From assembly GCF_000381025.1 (NCBI RefSeq), contig NZ_KB905814.1:664129-728128 (forward strand): a stretch of DNA of 64,000 bases, in the 5' to 3' direction. Origin of the DNA: Streptomyces sulphureus DSM 40104. Lineage in GTDB: Bacteria > Actinomycetota > Actinomycetes > Streptomycetales > Streptomycetaceae. Within the stretch, counting starts at the first letter, position 1, and every line of letters begins with the position of its first letter. Positions 38,376-47,337 of this stretch are shown piece by piece. The notes under the pieces are model-generated. The model was given only the letters and a program-made list of their open reading frames with translations, was not told the DNA's origin and ran no database searches. Made by a program: the position numbers and the translations under genes.

Positions 38376-39314
38376 GTGACCGACACCGCCGCGCCCGACG
38401 TCCTCCTCCCCTGGCCGGACCTCGACCTGAGCCACGGAAGCTGGCCCGCCGGCCTCCGCGTCCACGTGTGGGACGGGAACGGTGCGGGCCCCGAGCTGTC
38501 CCAACGCGAGTTGGACCGCGTCGGGTTCTGGGTCGTGCCGTACGCGACACCGGGCACCGAGGCCCTGCTGCCGCGACTGCCCGGGCTGCGTGCGGTGCAG
38601 TCGCTCAGCGCCGGCGTCGAGAAGCTGGAACCGCGCCTTCCCGCAGGGGTGGCCCTCCACAACGGGCGGGGGCTCCACAACGCGAGCACCGCGGAGCACG
38701 CGCTCGGCCTCGTCCTCGCCGCGCAGCGCGACCTGCCGCAGTGGGTCGAGGACCAGCGGGCCGGACGGTGGGCGCCGCACTCCCTTCCCGGCCTCGCCGA
38801 CGCGCGCGTGGCACTCGTCGGGTACGGCGCGATCGGGGAGGCGCTGGAGCGCAGGCTGCTCGCCTGCGAGGCGGAGGTGGTGCGGATAGCCCGGCGTGCG
38901 CGCCCCGGCGTGCATGCCATCGACGAACTTCCGGAGCTGCTGCCGGAGGTGGACATCGTCGTCCTCGTGGTGCCGGAGAACGCCTCGACGGTCGGACTCC
39001 TCGGCGAGCGGGAGCTCGCCGCCCTCCCGGACGGGGCGCTCGTCGTCAACGTCGGTCGAGGGCGGACGCTCGACACCAAGGCGCTCCTCGCCGAGACGGC
39101 GGCGGGCCGCCTGCGCGCCGCTCTCGACGTCACGGAGCCCGAGCCGCTGCCGGCCGATCACCCGTTGCGCACCTCGCCGGGGGTGCTCGTGACGCCCCAC
39201 GTCGGCGGCGGTGGCGCCTCCTTCAGGCCGCGGGCCGAGCGCTTCGTCGTCGCGCAAGTGCGGCGGTTCGCCGCCGGAGAGCCGCTGGTGAACGAGTTTC
39301 CCCGGGGGTCGTAA
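38376..39314 (+). CDS. D-isomer-specific 2-hydroxyacid dehydrogenase
   Basis: 312 residues; reduces a 2-keto acid or oxidises a D-2-hydroxy acid using NAD(P)H. The nucleotide-binding motif is VALVGYGAIGEALE (G-x-G-x-x-G) with Arg in IARRARPG, suggesting NADPH preference. The catalytic Arg lies in VVNVGRGRTLD. The Glu is in DVTEPEPLPADHPL and the His in TPHVGG. GTG 38376. It faces a (broken) organic-anion transporter and its IclR regulator across a shared palindrome, suggesting a hydroxyacid uptake and catabolism module such as glycerate- or tartronate-type. The substrate is not determined. Confidence 0.9.
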   Translation: MTDTAAPDVLLPWPDLDLSHGSWPAGLRVHVWDGNGAGPELSQRELDRVGFWVVPYATPGTEALLPRLPGLRAVQSLSAGVEKLEPRLPAGVALHNGRGLHNASTAEHALGLVLAAQRDLPQWVEDQRAGRWAPHSLPGLADARVALVGYGAIGEALERRLLACEAEVVRIARRARPGVHAIDELPELLPEVDIVVLVVPENASTVGLLGERELAALPDGALVVNVGRGRTLDTKALLAETAAGRLRAALDVTEPEPLPADHPLRTSPGVLVTPHVGGGGASFRPRAERFVVAQVRRFAAGEPLVNEFPRGS

Positions 39315-39460
39315 CCCCCGGTGACCGGACGCCGGTTGGCCGCCCGTCACTCCCGATGGCGGTACCCGCCGCGCGCTCGACGGCCACAGCACGTTGACTG
39401 GGAGGAGAGCGGTACGGAAGCCCGGTGCCCGGCCGGCGGGCCGGGCACGGCGAGGTGCGG

Positions 39461-40621
39461 ATGGACGGGTTGCGGAAAGCGGTGGTGCGGGCCGCGGCGC
39501 GGGCGCCCTGGCTCGCGCCGGCCTGCCTCCTCGCGGCGGGCGCGCTCGCCAACCTCTACGGGCCGCGCCCGCACTTCGGGGAACCGCTGCTCGCGTGCAC
39601 GCCGCTCCTCGCCATCATGGTGCTCTCCTTCGGCTGGAGCCTCTTCTTCGCCATCCTGACGTGCCTCGTATCCGTCGGGGTGGCTCTCGAGCAGGGCCTC
39701 GCGTCCGACGTGTTGGTCATCGACGGGCTCGCGGTGCTGCTGGTGAGCGTCGTCGGGCTGGGGATCAAGCGGCTCTCCGACGCGCAGGGCCGCAGTCTCG
39801 CCTTCGTACGCGACGTCGCGGAGGCGGCCCAGCGCGCCGTGCTGCCGACGCCGTCCGCGGCGGTCGGGCCGCTGCGGGCGGCCGACCGGTACGTCACCGC
39901 GCGGGTGGGTACGGCCGTCGGCGGGGACTTCTACGCCCTCCAGGAGACCCCGTTCGGCGTCCGCGCGATCATCGGCGACGTCCGGGGCAAGGGGCTGGAG
40001 GCGGTGGCTTCGGTCTCCGTCGCGGTCGGCGCCTTCCGCGAGGCGGCCCAGCACGTACCGACGCTCCCCGAGCTCGCCGCCCACCTCGACGGGGTCCTCG
40101 TCCAGGAGAACGAGCGGCGCGACCGCAGCGTGGAGTCACTGGAGGGCTTCGCGACCGCGCTGCTCCTCCAGTTCTCGCCCGACGACGATTCGCTCCTCCT
40201 CCACAACCGCGGGCACACGCCTCCCTACCTCCTCGGCCGCGGATACGTGACACCGCTGGAGCCCACCCGCCCCGACCTGCCGCTGGCCACCGGGCTGACC
40301 CCGAGCGGGCACGCGCACACGGACCGGGTCGCGCTCCGGACGGGGGAGGCACTGCTCCTCGTCACCGACGGCGTCACGGAGGCACGCAACACCGCGGGCA
40401 CCTTCTTCGACCCGCGCCGCGGCCTCTCCGGTACGGTCCCCTCCTCGCCGCGCGAGCTCGCCGACACGCTCGTCGACAGGGTGCTGGCGTGGACGGGGGG
40501 CGAGCGCCAGGACGACATGGCGATCCTCGTCATGGCGCGGCGGCAGGACGGCGGGTGGGAGGGCACGGCACCGACGTCGGCGCCGCTGCGCGAGGAAGTG
40601 GTGCACGACCGCGAGGTGTGA
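39461..40621 (+). CDS. Membrane-anchored SpoIIE-type PP2C phosphatase
   Basis: 386 residues. Three to four membrane helices occupy about residues 12-115 (LAPACLLAAGALANLYG, LLAIMVLSFGWSLFFAILTC, GLAVLLVSVVGLGI). A cytoplasmic SpoIIE domain covers about 125-375, with AVGGDFYAL, IIGDVRGKGLEAVAS, HNRGHTPPYLL, LVTDGVTEARN and GERQDDMAILVMA. It would dephosphorylate an anti-anti-sigma protein in response to a membrane or ligand signal. ATG 39461 has GAGG five bases before it. GTG 39425 is possible. No anti-sigma partner is encoded nearby. Confidence 0.88.
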   Translation: MDGLRKAVVRAAARAPWLAPACLLAAGALANLYGPRPHFGEPLLACTPLLAIMVLSFGWSLFFAILTCLVSVGVALEQGLASDVLVIDGLAVLLVSVVGLGIKRLSDAQGRSLAFVRDVAEAAQRAVLPTPSAAVGPLRAADRYVTARVGTAVGGDFYALQETPFGVRAIIGDVRGKGLEAVASVSVAVGAFREAAQHVPTLPELAAHLDGVLVQENERRDRSVESLEGFATALLLQFSPDDDSLLLHNRGHTPPYLLGRGYVTPLEPTRPDLPLATGLTPSGHAHTDRVALRTGEALLLVTDGVTEARNTAGTFFDPRRGLSGTVPSSPRELADTLVDRVLAWTGGERQDDMAILVMARRQDGGWEGTAPTSAPLREEVVHDREV

Positions 40622-40766
40622 ACCCCTCGGCGGCAGGAGCCGTTGACGTGGCCCCCTGCGCTTTCGATACACCGGTACGCGCGCGGTGTTGACCGCCCCC
40701 TCGCCGCCCGGCACCATGCGTGCGTCGCATCCGCCGCGCGGTGGAGCATTGGCCCGGGGAGTACCG

Positions 40767-43700
40767 ATGGCATCAACTGACCGCTCCGTACCGGCAACCG
40801 TCACCGAACCCGCCAATCCGCCGGACACCGAGGACCGCAAGCTGCCCCCGCTCTCGCGGCGTCGCTTCCTCCAGGCGTCGGCCGGCACCGCCGCCGTCAC
40901 CGCGCTCCCGGCCGCCGAGGCCGTCGCCGCGTCCTCCACGCCCACGCGCCGCGGTGCGCTCTCCTTCACCTCGGCGACCAACGGGGCCGCCACGCTCTCG
41001 CCTTCGGGGGACCGCCTCGTCGCCGAGGTGCAGAACATCCTGTGGTCCCTTCCGCGCCACGGCGGCGCAGCGCAGCGCCTCACCCCGCCCGAACTGGAGC
41101 CCACACGCCCGGAGTTCTCGCCCGACGGCAAGCAGCTCGCAGTCTGCGCATACCGCGGCGGCGGCTTCCACCTCTGGACGCTCGATGCCGACGGCTCCCA
41201 CCTGCGCCAGCGCACCGAAGGACGCGGCGACGACCGCGGCCCCGCCTGGTCCCCCGACGGCACCCGCCTCGCCTTCGCCTCGGAGCGCGGCGGCGACGAC
41301 GTCGCGGGGAGCCCGTACCGCATCTGGGTGCTGGAGCTGGCGAGCGGCACCCTCACCCGGCTCACCGGTGCGCCCGGCCAGTCGGGACCGGGGCAGGGCG
41401 GCGCCTGGGAGGACTTCGACCCGACGTGGTCCTCCGACGGGGAGCGCGTGCTCTTCGTCCGCGCCGCCGTCGTCGAGGGAGAGGACGGCGAGGTGCTCCG
41501 GGCGCGCACCGTCGCGTCGGTGCCGGCAGGCGGCGGTGACGTGCGGACCGAGCACACCGACGGGAGCGAGGCCGAGGTGATGACGCCGGCCGTCTCGTCC
41601 GAGGGCCGACTGGCGTACCTGCGGACGACGGCTGCGCCCGAGTCCTCGTGCACGCTCGTCGTCGACGGTGAACCGGTGGACGTCGAGGGGGACTTGGCGC
41701 CCGTACCACCGCGCTGGACGTCGGCCGAGCAGCTCCTCCTCACCGTCGGCGGGCAGTTCCGCGTCCTCGACGTGCGCCGCCCCGGCGAGGCAGAGCGAAT
41801 TCCGTTCGCCGCTCGGCTGCCGGTCGAGCGGCCCCACTACCGGGGGAAGCGGTTCTCCTTCGAACGCGAAGGCAGGCAGCCCGTCAAAGGCGTCCACCTC
41901 CCCGCGCTCTCCCCGGACGGCCGGCAGATCGCCTTCTGCGCCCTCAACTCCCTCTACACGGTGAGCACTTCAGGGGGCGCCCCGACGAAGCGGGCCACGG
42001 CCCCCCGCACCGGCTACCTCCTCGCGCCCTCGTGGAGCGCGGACGGGCGCTCGCTCGTCTACTCCGTCGACGGCGGGGACGGCGACGGCCTTCTCGCCGT
42101 CCACCGGCTCGACCTGCGGACCGGTGAGAAGAAGGTGCTCGCCACCGGGGGACGCGTCTTCCCCGCGCTCTCCCCGGACGGAAAACGCCTCGCCGCCCTC
42201 GACATGGAGGGCAACCTCCTCGTCCGCGAGCTCCAGGGGGGAAGCGAGCGGCGCCTCGCCGCGCCCATGGGCGAGGGCGGACTGCCCGGCCGCCCGAGCT
42301 GGTCACCCGACGGGCGCCACCTGGCGCTCTGCGACCGCAACCGGCTCAACCACCGCTTCCGCGAGGGCTACAACCTCATCCGCCTCGTCGACGCGGCGAC
42401 CGGTGAGGACCGCCGCCACCTCGCCGCTCCCCACACCTCGCTCTCGGAACGGTACGACGGCGGGCCCGTGTGGTCGCCCGACGGGCGGCACCTAGCCGTC
42501 GTCGTGGAATCGGCGCTGTGGCTGCTGCCCGTACGCGACGACGGCACGCCCGAGGGGAAACCGCGGAGACTCACCGACGAAGCGGCCGACCACCCGAGTT
42601 GGTCCGGCGACTCGCGCCGCCTCCTCTACCTCTCCGCCGGCCGACTCCGGCTCCTCGACGTCGCGTCGGGGCGCGCCACGACCGTGCCGCTCTCCCTGCG
42701 GCGCGGCACCGGAGGCGGGGCCAGGCGCGACGAACTCGTCGTCCACGCGGGGCGGTTGTGGGACGGCACCGGCGCACGCGTGCGCGAGGACGTCGACATC
42801 ACACTCCGGGAAGGCCGGATCACCGACATCTCCCCGCACCGCAGGCGGCAGGTGCGGCGCCGCGTCGACGCCTCCGAGCACACCGTCGTCCCCGGCCTGT
42901 GGGACGCGCACACCCACCCCTGGCAGTCGACGTACGGCGGCCGGCAGACCACCACCCAGCGCGCCTACGGCATCACCACGGCCGTCTCGCTCGGCGGCTT
43001 CGCCTACGAGCAGGCCCGCGTCCGCGAGGCGACCGCCGAAGCAGCGCTCACCGGTCCGCGGTTGCTCGCGACGGGTGAACTCCTCGACGGCGCCCGCGTC
43101 GCCTACTCCATGGGCCGCGCCCACCGCACCGAGGAGGGCCTGCGCCGCTCCCTCACCCGGGCCACCGGGCTCGACTGGGATTTCGTCAAGACGTACGTGC
43201 GCGCTCCCGGTTGGCTGATGGCCGAGGCGGCACGCTTCGCGCACGAAGAGCTCGGCGCCCGCGCCGGCAGCCATCTGTGCACGCCCGGCGTGCAGTTGGG
43301 ACAGGACCTCACGACCCACCTCCAGGCGACCCAACGCCTGGAGTTCGGCCACGCGACGACGGCCACAGGGCACGCCTACGGGGACATCACCGAGATCTAC
43401 TCGTCCACCGGAGACTTCCACCTCGTCGCGACGCCGTTCACCGCTGGGCCTCTCCTCGGCGCCGACCCGTCCCTCGCCGACGACCCGCGGGTGACGCGCA
43501 TGATGCCGCCCTGGGACGCGCTCGCCGTGCGGGAGGGGGCGGGGAAGGCGCCGACCGAGGCCGAACTCGCCACGCTCGACCGCGAATGCGCCGTCTACCG
43601 GCGGGTGTTGGACGCCGGAGGGCTCGTCGCCCTCGGCACCGACCAGCCGCTCGTGCCCGTCGGGCTCCACCTCCATCTGGCGCTGCGAGCCCTGCACCGC

Positions 43701-44033
43701 AGCGGGCTTTCGACGGCCGCTGTGCTGCGCCTCGCCACCTCCGTACCGGCGCGGGTCTTCGGTGCCGGGCGGGTGCTCGGCACCGTGGAGCGCGGCAAGT
43801 TCGGCGACCTCGCGCTGATCGACGGCGATCCCTTCGAGGACTTCGACGCGCTGGTGCGCACCGCGGGGACCGTCTGCGGCGGGGAGGTGGTGTGGCAGCG
43901 GGAGCTTGTCGAGGCGTACCCCAAGTCCGCTGCATACAAGGCCGGTTCGCGGTCGGGCGGCTCGGACGACGAGCACTGGCGGGCGGTAGGGCGGCAGCTT
44001 CGCCGCGGCGGGTGCTGCGACGCGGGGGTGTGA
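40767..44033 (+). CDS. Tat-exported amidohydrolase with N-terminal TolB-like propeller
   Basis: 1088 residues. Twin-arginine signal SRRRFLQASAG at about 30-40, then a signal hydrophobic stretch to about 60. Residues about 65-650 contain repeated PD40/TolB beta-propeller blades (for example PEFSPDGKQLAV, PAWSPDGTRLAFAS, PALSPDGKRLAALD, PVWSPDGRHLAVV). The amidohydrolase domain covers about 675-1060. It has metal ligands in LWDAHTHPW, a Lys in DFVKTYVR, His in AGSHLCTPG and FGHATTATG, and Asp in ALGTDQPL. The combination resembles exported imidazolonepropionase-like hydrolases. Substrate unknown. GGGGAG precedes ATG 40767. Confidence 0.85.
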   Translation: MASTDRSVPATVTEPANPPDTEDRKLPPLSRRRFLQASAGTAAVTALPAAEAVAASSTPTRRGALSFTSATNGAATLSPSGDRLVAEVQNILWSLPRHGGAAQRLTPPELEPTRPEFSPDGKQLAVCAYRGGGFHLWTLDADGSHLRQRTEGRGDDRGPAWSPDGTRLAFASERGGDDVAGSPYRIWVLELASGTLTRLTGAPGQSGPGQGGAWEDFDPTWSSDGERVLFVRAAVVEGEDGEVLRARTVASVPAGGGDVRTEHTDGSEAEVMTPAVSSEGRLAYLRTTAAPESSCTLVVDGEPVDVEGDLAPVPPRWTSAEQLLLTVGGQFRVLDVRRPGEAERIPFAARLPVERPHYRGKRFSFEREGRQPVKGVHLPALSPDGRQIAFCALNSLYTVSTSGGAPTKRATAPRTGYLLAPSWSADGRSLVYSVDGGDGDGLLAVHRLDLRTGEKKVLATGGRVFPALSPDGKRLAALDMEGNLLVRELQGGSERRLAAPMGEGGLPGRPSWSPDGRHLALCDRNRLNHRFREGYNLIRLVDAATGEDRRHLAAPHTSLSERYDGGPVWSPDGRHLAVVVESALWLLPVRDDGTPEGKPRRLTDEAADHPSWSGDSRRLLYLSAGRLRLLDVASGRATTVPLSLRRGTGGGARRDELVVHAGRLWDGTGARVREDVDITLREGRITDISPHRRRQVRRRVDASEHTVVPGLWDAHTHPWQSTYGGRQTTTQRAYGITTAVSLGGFAYEQARVREATAEAALTGPRLLATGELLDGARVAYSMGRAHRTEEGLRRSLTRATGLDWDFVKTYVRAPGWLMAEAARFAHEELGARAGSHLCTPGVQLGQDLTTHLQATQRLEFGHATTATGHAYGDITEIYSSTGDFHLVATPFTAGPLLGADPSLADDPRVTRMMPPWDALAVREGAGKAPTEAELATLDRECAVYRRVLDAGGLVALGTDQPLVPVGLHLHLALRALHRSGLSTAAVLRLATSVPARVFGAGRVLGTVERGKFGDLALIDGDPFEDFDALVRTAGTVCGGEVVWQRELVEAYPKSAAYKAGSRSGGSDDEHWRAVGRQLRRGGCCDAGV

Positions 44034-44204
44034 CGGAGCGGCCGTCGCCGTACCGAAGCGGTCGACCCGACTCGGTCCCAAGGCCGTTCGAGGGTTGTGC
44101 GCGTCCGGTCTTCAACATGTGTGTTCACCGAGGCGCTCTTGGCACGGGCTCTTTCGCAGGGGAGCGTGAACTCCGCACTGCTCCCCCCACGTTGGAGTGT
44201 CCGG

Positions 44205-45017
44205 ATGAAGAAGCCGAGAACGCCGAAGCAGAACAGCACGCGTCGCGCCGGTTGGCACCGAAGGGTTCCTGCCGCCGTCGCAGGGGCCTTCGCGCTGGTG
44301 CTGGCCGTCCCAGGGACAGCGCTCGCCGACCCGCCAGAAGCGCTGCCGCAGAACGCGACCGACCTGGAACTCAGCTTTCAACCCGCCTACGACTACGACA
44401 AGGACGGCTGCTACGCCACCCCTGCGATCGGCCCCGACGGCACCATCGCACCGGGGCTCAAGCTCGGCGGCGACATGAACGGCAACTGCCGCGACGAGTC
44501 GGACCTGGAGAACACCAACGTCTACTCCCGCACCAAGTGCAACAACGACTGGTGCGCCCTCGTCTACGCCTCTTATTTCGAAAAGGACCAGGCCGCACAC
44601 GGCGGCGGCAGCGCGGGCCACCGGCACGACTGGGAGCACGTCGTGGTGTGGGTGCCCGAGGACGGCGACGCAGCGGAGTACGTCTCCACCTCGGCCCACG
44701 GCGGGTTCACCGTCCACGGGCGCGACGACCTGCCCTTCGAGGACGCCCACCCCAAGGTCGTCTACCACAAGGACGGCGTGAGCACCCACTGCTTCCGCGC
44801 CGCCAAGAACGACGGCGGCGACGAGCCTCCGGAGAACCACAAGGGCGCCTGGCAGTACCCCGAACTCGTCGGCTGGGACGGCTACCCCGAGGGCCTCCGC
44901 GACACCCTCACGGCAGCCGACTTCGGCTCGGCCACCCTCGGCATCAAGGACTCCACCTTCGACGACCACCTGGCAGCGGCCAAGCCGGAGCAGATTCCGT
45001 TCGACCCGTACGCCTAG
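44205..45017 (+). CDS. NPP1 / NLP-family secreted protein
   Basis: 270 residues. Signal peptide at about 1-45 (PAAVAGAFALVLAVPGTALA). The necrosis-inducing-protein motif is intact as AGHRHDWEHVVVWV, with the metal-binding His, Asp and Glu. Two cysteines in the N-terminal half (DGCYATPAI, GNCRDESD) and another pair (TKCNNDWCALVYASYF) match type II NLP patterns. NLPs are cytolysins toward plant membranes, though many bacterial ones have other roles. ATG 44205. Ends in overlap with a convergent HATPase relic. Confidence 0.88.
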   Translation: MKKPRTPKQNSTRRAGWHRRVPAAVAGAFALVLAVPGTALADPPEALPQNATDLELSFQPAYDYDKDGCYATPAIGPDGTIAPGLKLGGDMNGNCRDESDLENTNVYSRTKCNNDWCALVYASYFEKDQAAHGGGSAGHRHDWEHVVVWVPEDGDAAEYVSTSAHGGFTVHGRDDLPFEDAHPKVVYHKDGVSTHCFRAAKNDGGDEPPENHKGAWQYPELVGWDGYPEGLRDTLTAADFGSATLGIKDSTFDDHLAAAKPEQIPFDPYA

Positions 45018-45375
45018 AGGACCGACGTACCGACGGCAACACGCCCCGCACCGCTCCCGTACGCGCCCTTGTACCCGAGCGCCGTCCAACTGCGCGTCCC
45101 CGCGCCCCGTCCGGGGGACGCCTCGTGACCCCAACTCCCCCGAGTCGACGACGCGGGCGAGAAGGGCGAGCGCGTCCTTCCGGCGGGCCTCGCGACGGGC
45201 GGCTGGGCGCGGGTTGCGGTGCGGGGGCCGTCGTGCACGACGATCCGTACCTCGTCGCCCTGCCGGGAGCGCGAAAGCCGCAGTTCCGGCCCGCCCCGAA
45301 CCGGCAGGCGGCTGCGAGGAGTTCCGGTCACCTGGAGGACGACGTCATCGGCACGGATACCCTCTCCGCGCATTG
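45014..45375 (-). pseudogene. Broken HATPase (RsbW-like) gene
   Basis: Minus-strand frames carry the parts of an anti-sigma-type ATPase. DDVVLQVTE-LLAAACRFG (N-box) is read after dropping one base near 45315. GGPELRLSRSRQGDEVRIVV with HDG follows in the next frame. DALALLARVVDSGE is in a third frame near 45150, and GAGTRSWTALG ends it. At least three frameshifts are needed, and the N-terminal 50 residues are absent. Members regulate sigma factors or act in signalling; this copy is inactive. Confidence 0.6.
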
Positions 45376-45408
45376 TGCAGCCGAGCTGTACGGGGAGGGA
45401 GAAGGGCG

Positions 45409-45826
45409 ATGTCTTTCGAATCCGAGTGGGCGCAATACAAACGGCAAGCCAGCGAGGTGACGGAAACAGACGAACCTCGCACGCCGCGGACGACGGCAGC
45501 CGGTCGGGAAACACGAGCGCTTCCCGCAACGCAGGTCCGGCAAGACTGCCTGAACAGCGTTGAACACATTGGAAGATGGTTACAAGGGCTTGGGCAGAGG
45601 CGGCCGCACCGGTGGAACCCGGAGCGGCCAGGCACAACGCGATGTCTACGCCTCCTGGAAGCGCTACCTCGAGGACGTCAGCGGACGGTGTGACCTGCGG
45701 GGCCGCATGGCCAAGGCGGGCCAGTTCCATTACGGCAATGACGACGACGTTCACGGCATCTTCGCGGGGCTGGCCGAGCAATACAAAGACACCGCCGGCG
45801 TGGGCGGCAGGGAAAGCGGCCGGTGA
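45409..45826 (+). pseudogene. Locus 3 WXG-partner relic, frameshifted
   Basis: Starts well, with GGGAGGGAGAAGG before ATG 45409 and MSFESEWAQYKRQASE matching the small partner proteins of loci 1 and 2. Coding then has to change frame near 45555-45575 to reach EDGYKGLGRG, then QRDVYASWKRYLEDVSGRCD, ending at TGA 45824-45826. Uncorrected, the first frame stops at 45693 with an unrelated Arg-rich tail. The downstream gene starts 8 nt later, as in an intact operon. Confidence 0.65.
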
Positions 45827-45834
45827 GACGAGGG

Positions 45835-46154
45835 ATGGACTACGCCACACTCGAGTCCCTCAGCCCCGGTCGATTCGAGGACGCGGCAGACGCCTACCGT
45901 TCGGCGAGCTCTACGGCCGGTGAAAGCAAGCACCGCTTGGAACACCAGATCAGCGTCAGAATGCGCAAGAAGCTCGGCTGTGAGGCTGCAGAAGCGGCCC
46001 TGGGCCAACTCCGCCGACTGGCAAGGAATTTCCATTACGCCCAGACCGAATGCGGCTGCTCGCGACGGCGTTGAACGGCTTACACCGTGTCCTACATGAT
46101 GTTAGAAGTCGAGCTCGTCGCCGGCTTGGTCGAGCCCGTTCCCGACCGTATTAA
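45835..46154 (+). pseudogene. Locus 3 DUF6571-type protein, N-terminal relic
   Basis: ATG 45835 opens MDYATLESLSPGRFEDAADA and continues through ALGQLRRLARNFHYAQTECG, the N-terminal head of streptomycete DUF6571-type proteins. A one-base loss near 46055 moves the frame to a TGCGGCTGC-derived stop at 46072-46074. In the alternative frame LLATALNGLHRVLHDVRSR continues the family pattern until TAA 46152-46154. The rest of the roughly 700-residue protein is missing. Confidence 0.7.
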
Positions 46155-46243
46155 ACGCCAAGCCCGCCGCAACCTCATCCCACGACAGCAAAGCCGAGCA
46201 CCTGCTATGAGAAGTCGCCTGGCATGGACGGCAGTTGACCACC

Positions 46244-46870
46244 TCAGCCCAGCACCCCGCTGAGCCCCCGCCACAGCGCCGTCGCCGTCGTGGGCGAGAG
46301 GAGGACGCCCTCCGCCGACTCCTCCAGTACCCACCACCCGTAGCCGCGCGCGCCCAGGACGTCCAGGCGTGCGCCGAGCGCCGATCCGTCGCCCTCGTCG
46401 CTGGGGGCCGCCGCCTGCAAGCGCCACAGTCGCCAGTCGCCTACGCGCAGCGCCGTGCCCACGGGGTGCGCGGCGAGCGCCGGCGAGATCTGCGGCGGCG
46501 GGACGGCGAGTGCGTCGATGTCCGCCTCGGGGACGGTGAGCGGCGGGATGTCGACGTACGGTGCAGGGCCCAGGCCAACCGTGCGGGCGGTCACCGCCGG
46601 CACCGACTCCGGTGTGACGGCGGCGAGTTCGGGGTCGTGCGTCGGACGGGAGAGGATGACGGCGCAGAGGTCGGAGCCGAGGGCGAAGGCGGCGGCCCGG
46701 CGTCCGTCGGGTCCCGTCACCTCCACGACGATCTCGGCTAGCGGGTCGTCGAGCAGGCTGAGAGCCGCGGTGGCCACCGGGTCGTCGTCAGAGGGCGCCT
46801 TCCGCAGGGCGTCGAGGCGGCCCTGGGTGAGGACGATGCCGTCCCGTGGTGTGCCTGCGTTGAGTCTCAC
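46244..46870 (-). CDS. Locus 2 hypothetical cytoplasmic protein
   Basis: 208 residues, no family recognised. No signal peptide or membrane helix. Residues about 10-80 (ALRKAPSDDDPVATAALSLL, EIVVEVTGPDGRRAAAF) look alpha/beta. The second half contains VDIPPLTVPEADIDALAVPP and a C-terminal YGWWVLEESAEGVLLSP strand. The GTG at 46870 overlaps the upstream stop codon in a GTGA arrangement, so it is coupled to the preceding gene. By position it could be a secretion-associated chaperone (EspG-like role), but this is not supported by sequence I recognise. Confidence 0.6.
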   Translation of the reverse strand: MRLNAGTPRDGIVLTQGRLDALRKAPSDDDPVATAALSLLDDPLAEIVVEVTGPDGRRAAAFALGSDLCAVILSRPTHDPELAAVTPESVPAVTARTVGLGPAPYVDIPPLTVPEADIDALAVPPPQISPALAAHPVGTALRVGDWRLWRLQAAAPSDEGDGSALGARLDVLGARGYGWWVLEESAEGVLLSPTTATALWRGLSGVLG

Positions 46871-47337
46871 TTCGCCTCCCCGAGGGGCCGCCAGCTCGCG
46901 GCGACGGTCGCCAACTCGTCGGCCATGACGTCGTACAGGAGCGTCGGGACGGTCGCCGAGAGGGTCACGTCGAGCGTGTCGTGGCCGGGCCGCTGCCAGC
47001 GCCACGCCCACTGCTCCAGCGTCAGCGACCTGTGCGCGTCGACGTAGGCGGCGAGTTGACGGAACCCGCCCTCGTCCACCTCCGCGTCGAGGAGTTGGAA
47101 GTCATCGACGCTTTCGCCCAGGCCGTCGGCCGCCGCACGCTGCCAGGCGCCGAGGTCGCCGCTCTCGGCCGTGGTCGGCCCGACGGTCGCCACGACGTTG
47201 GGCCGGAACGCGGCGGCCTCCGGAGCGAGAAGCGCCAGCGCGACTCCGGGGCTCGGGTCGTGGACGGCCTCCCAGGAGTCGGGGGCGTCCAAGGTGAATC
47301 CCAGCGAGTGTTCAGCGCGCAACACGAGTCCGTTCAC
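46867..47337 (-). CDS. Locus 2 LpqN/DUF1795-like protein
   Basis: 156 residues without a signal peptide. The order of strands (LGFTLDAPDSWEAVHDPSPG, then RPNVVATVGP, then FRQLAAYVDAHRSLTLEQWA, then TLDVTLSATV) resembles the Mog1/PsbP-like LpqN/DUF1795 fold seen next to type VII-like loci. GTG 47337 lies 26 nt inside the end of the membrane protein gene upstream. The ribosome binding site is weak. Functional role unknown; perhaps assists the effector of locus 2. Confidence 0.6.
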   Translation of the reverse strand: MNGLVLRAEHSLGFTLDAPDSWEAVHDPSPGVALALLAPEAAAFRPNVVATVGPTTAESGDLGAWQRAAADGLGESVDDFQLLDAEVDEGGFRQLAAYVDAHRSLTLEQWAWRWQRPGHDTLDVTLSATVPTLLYDVMADELATVAASWRPLGEAK

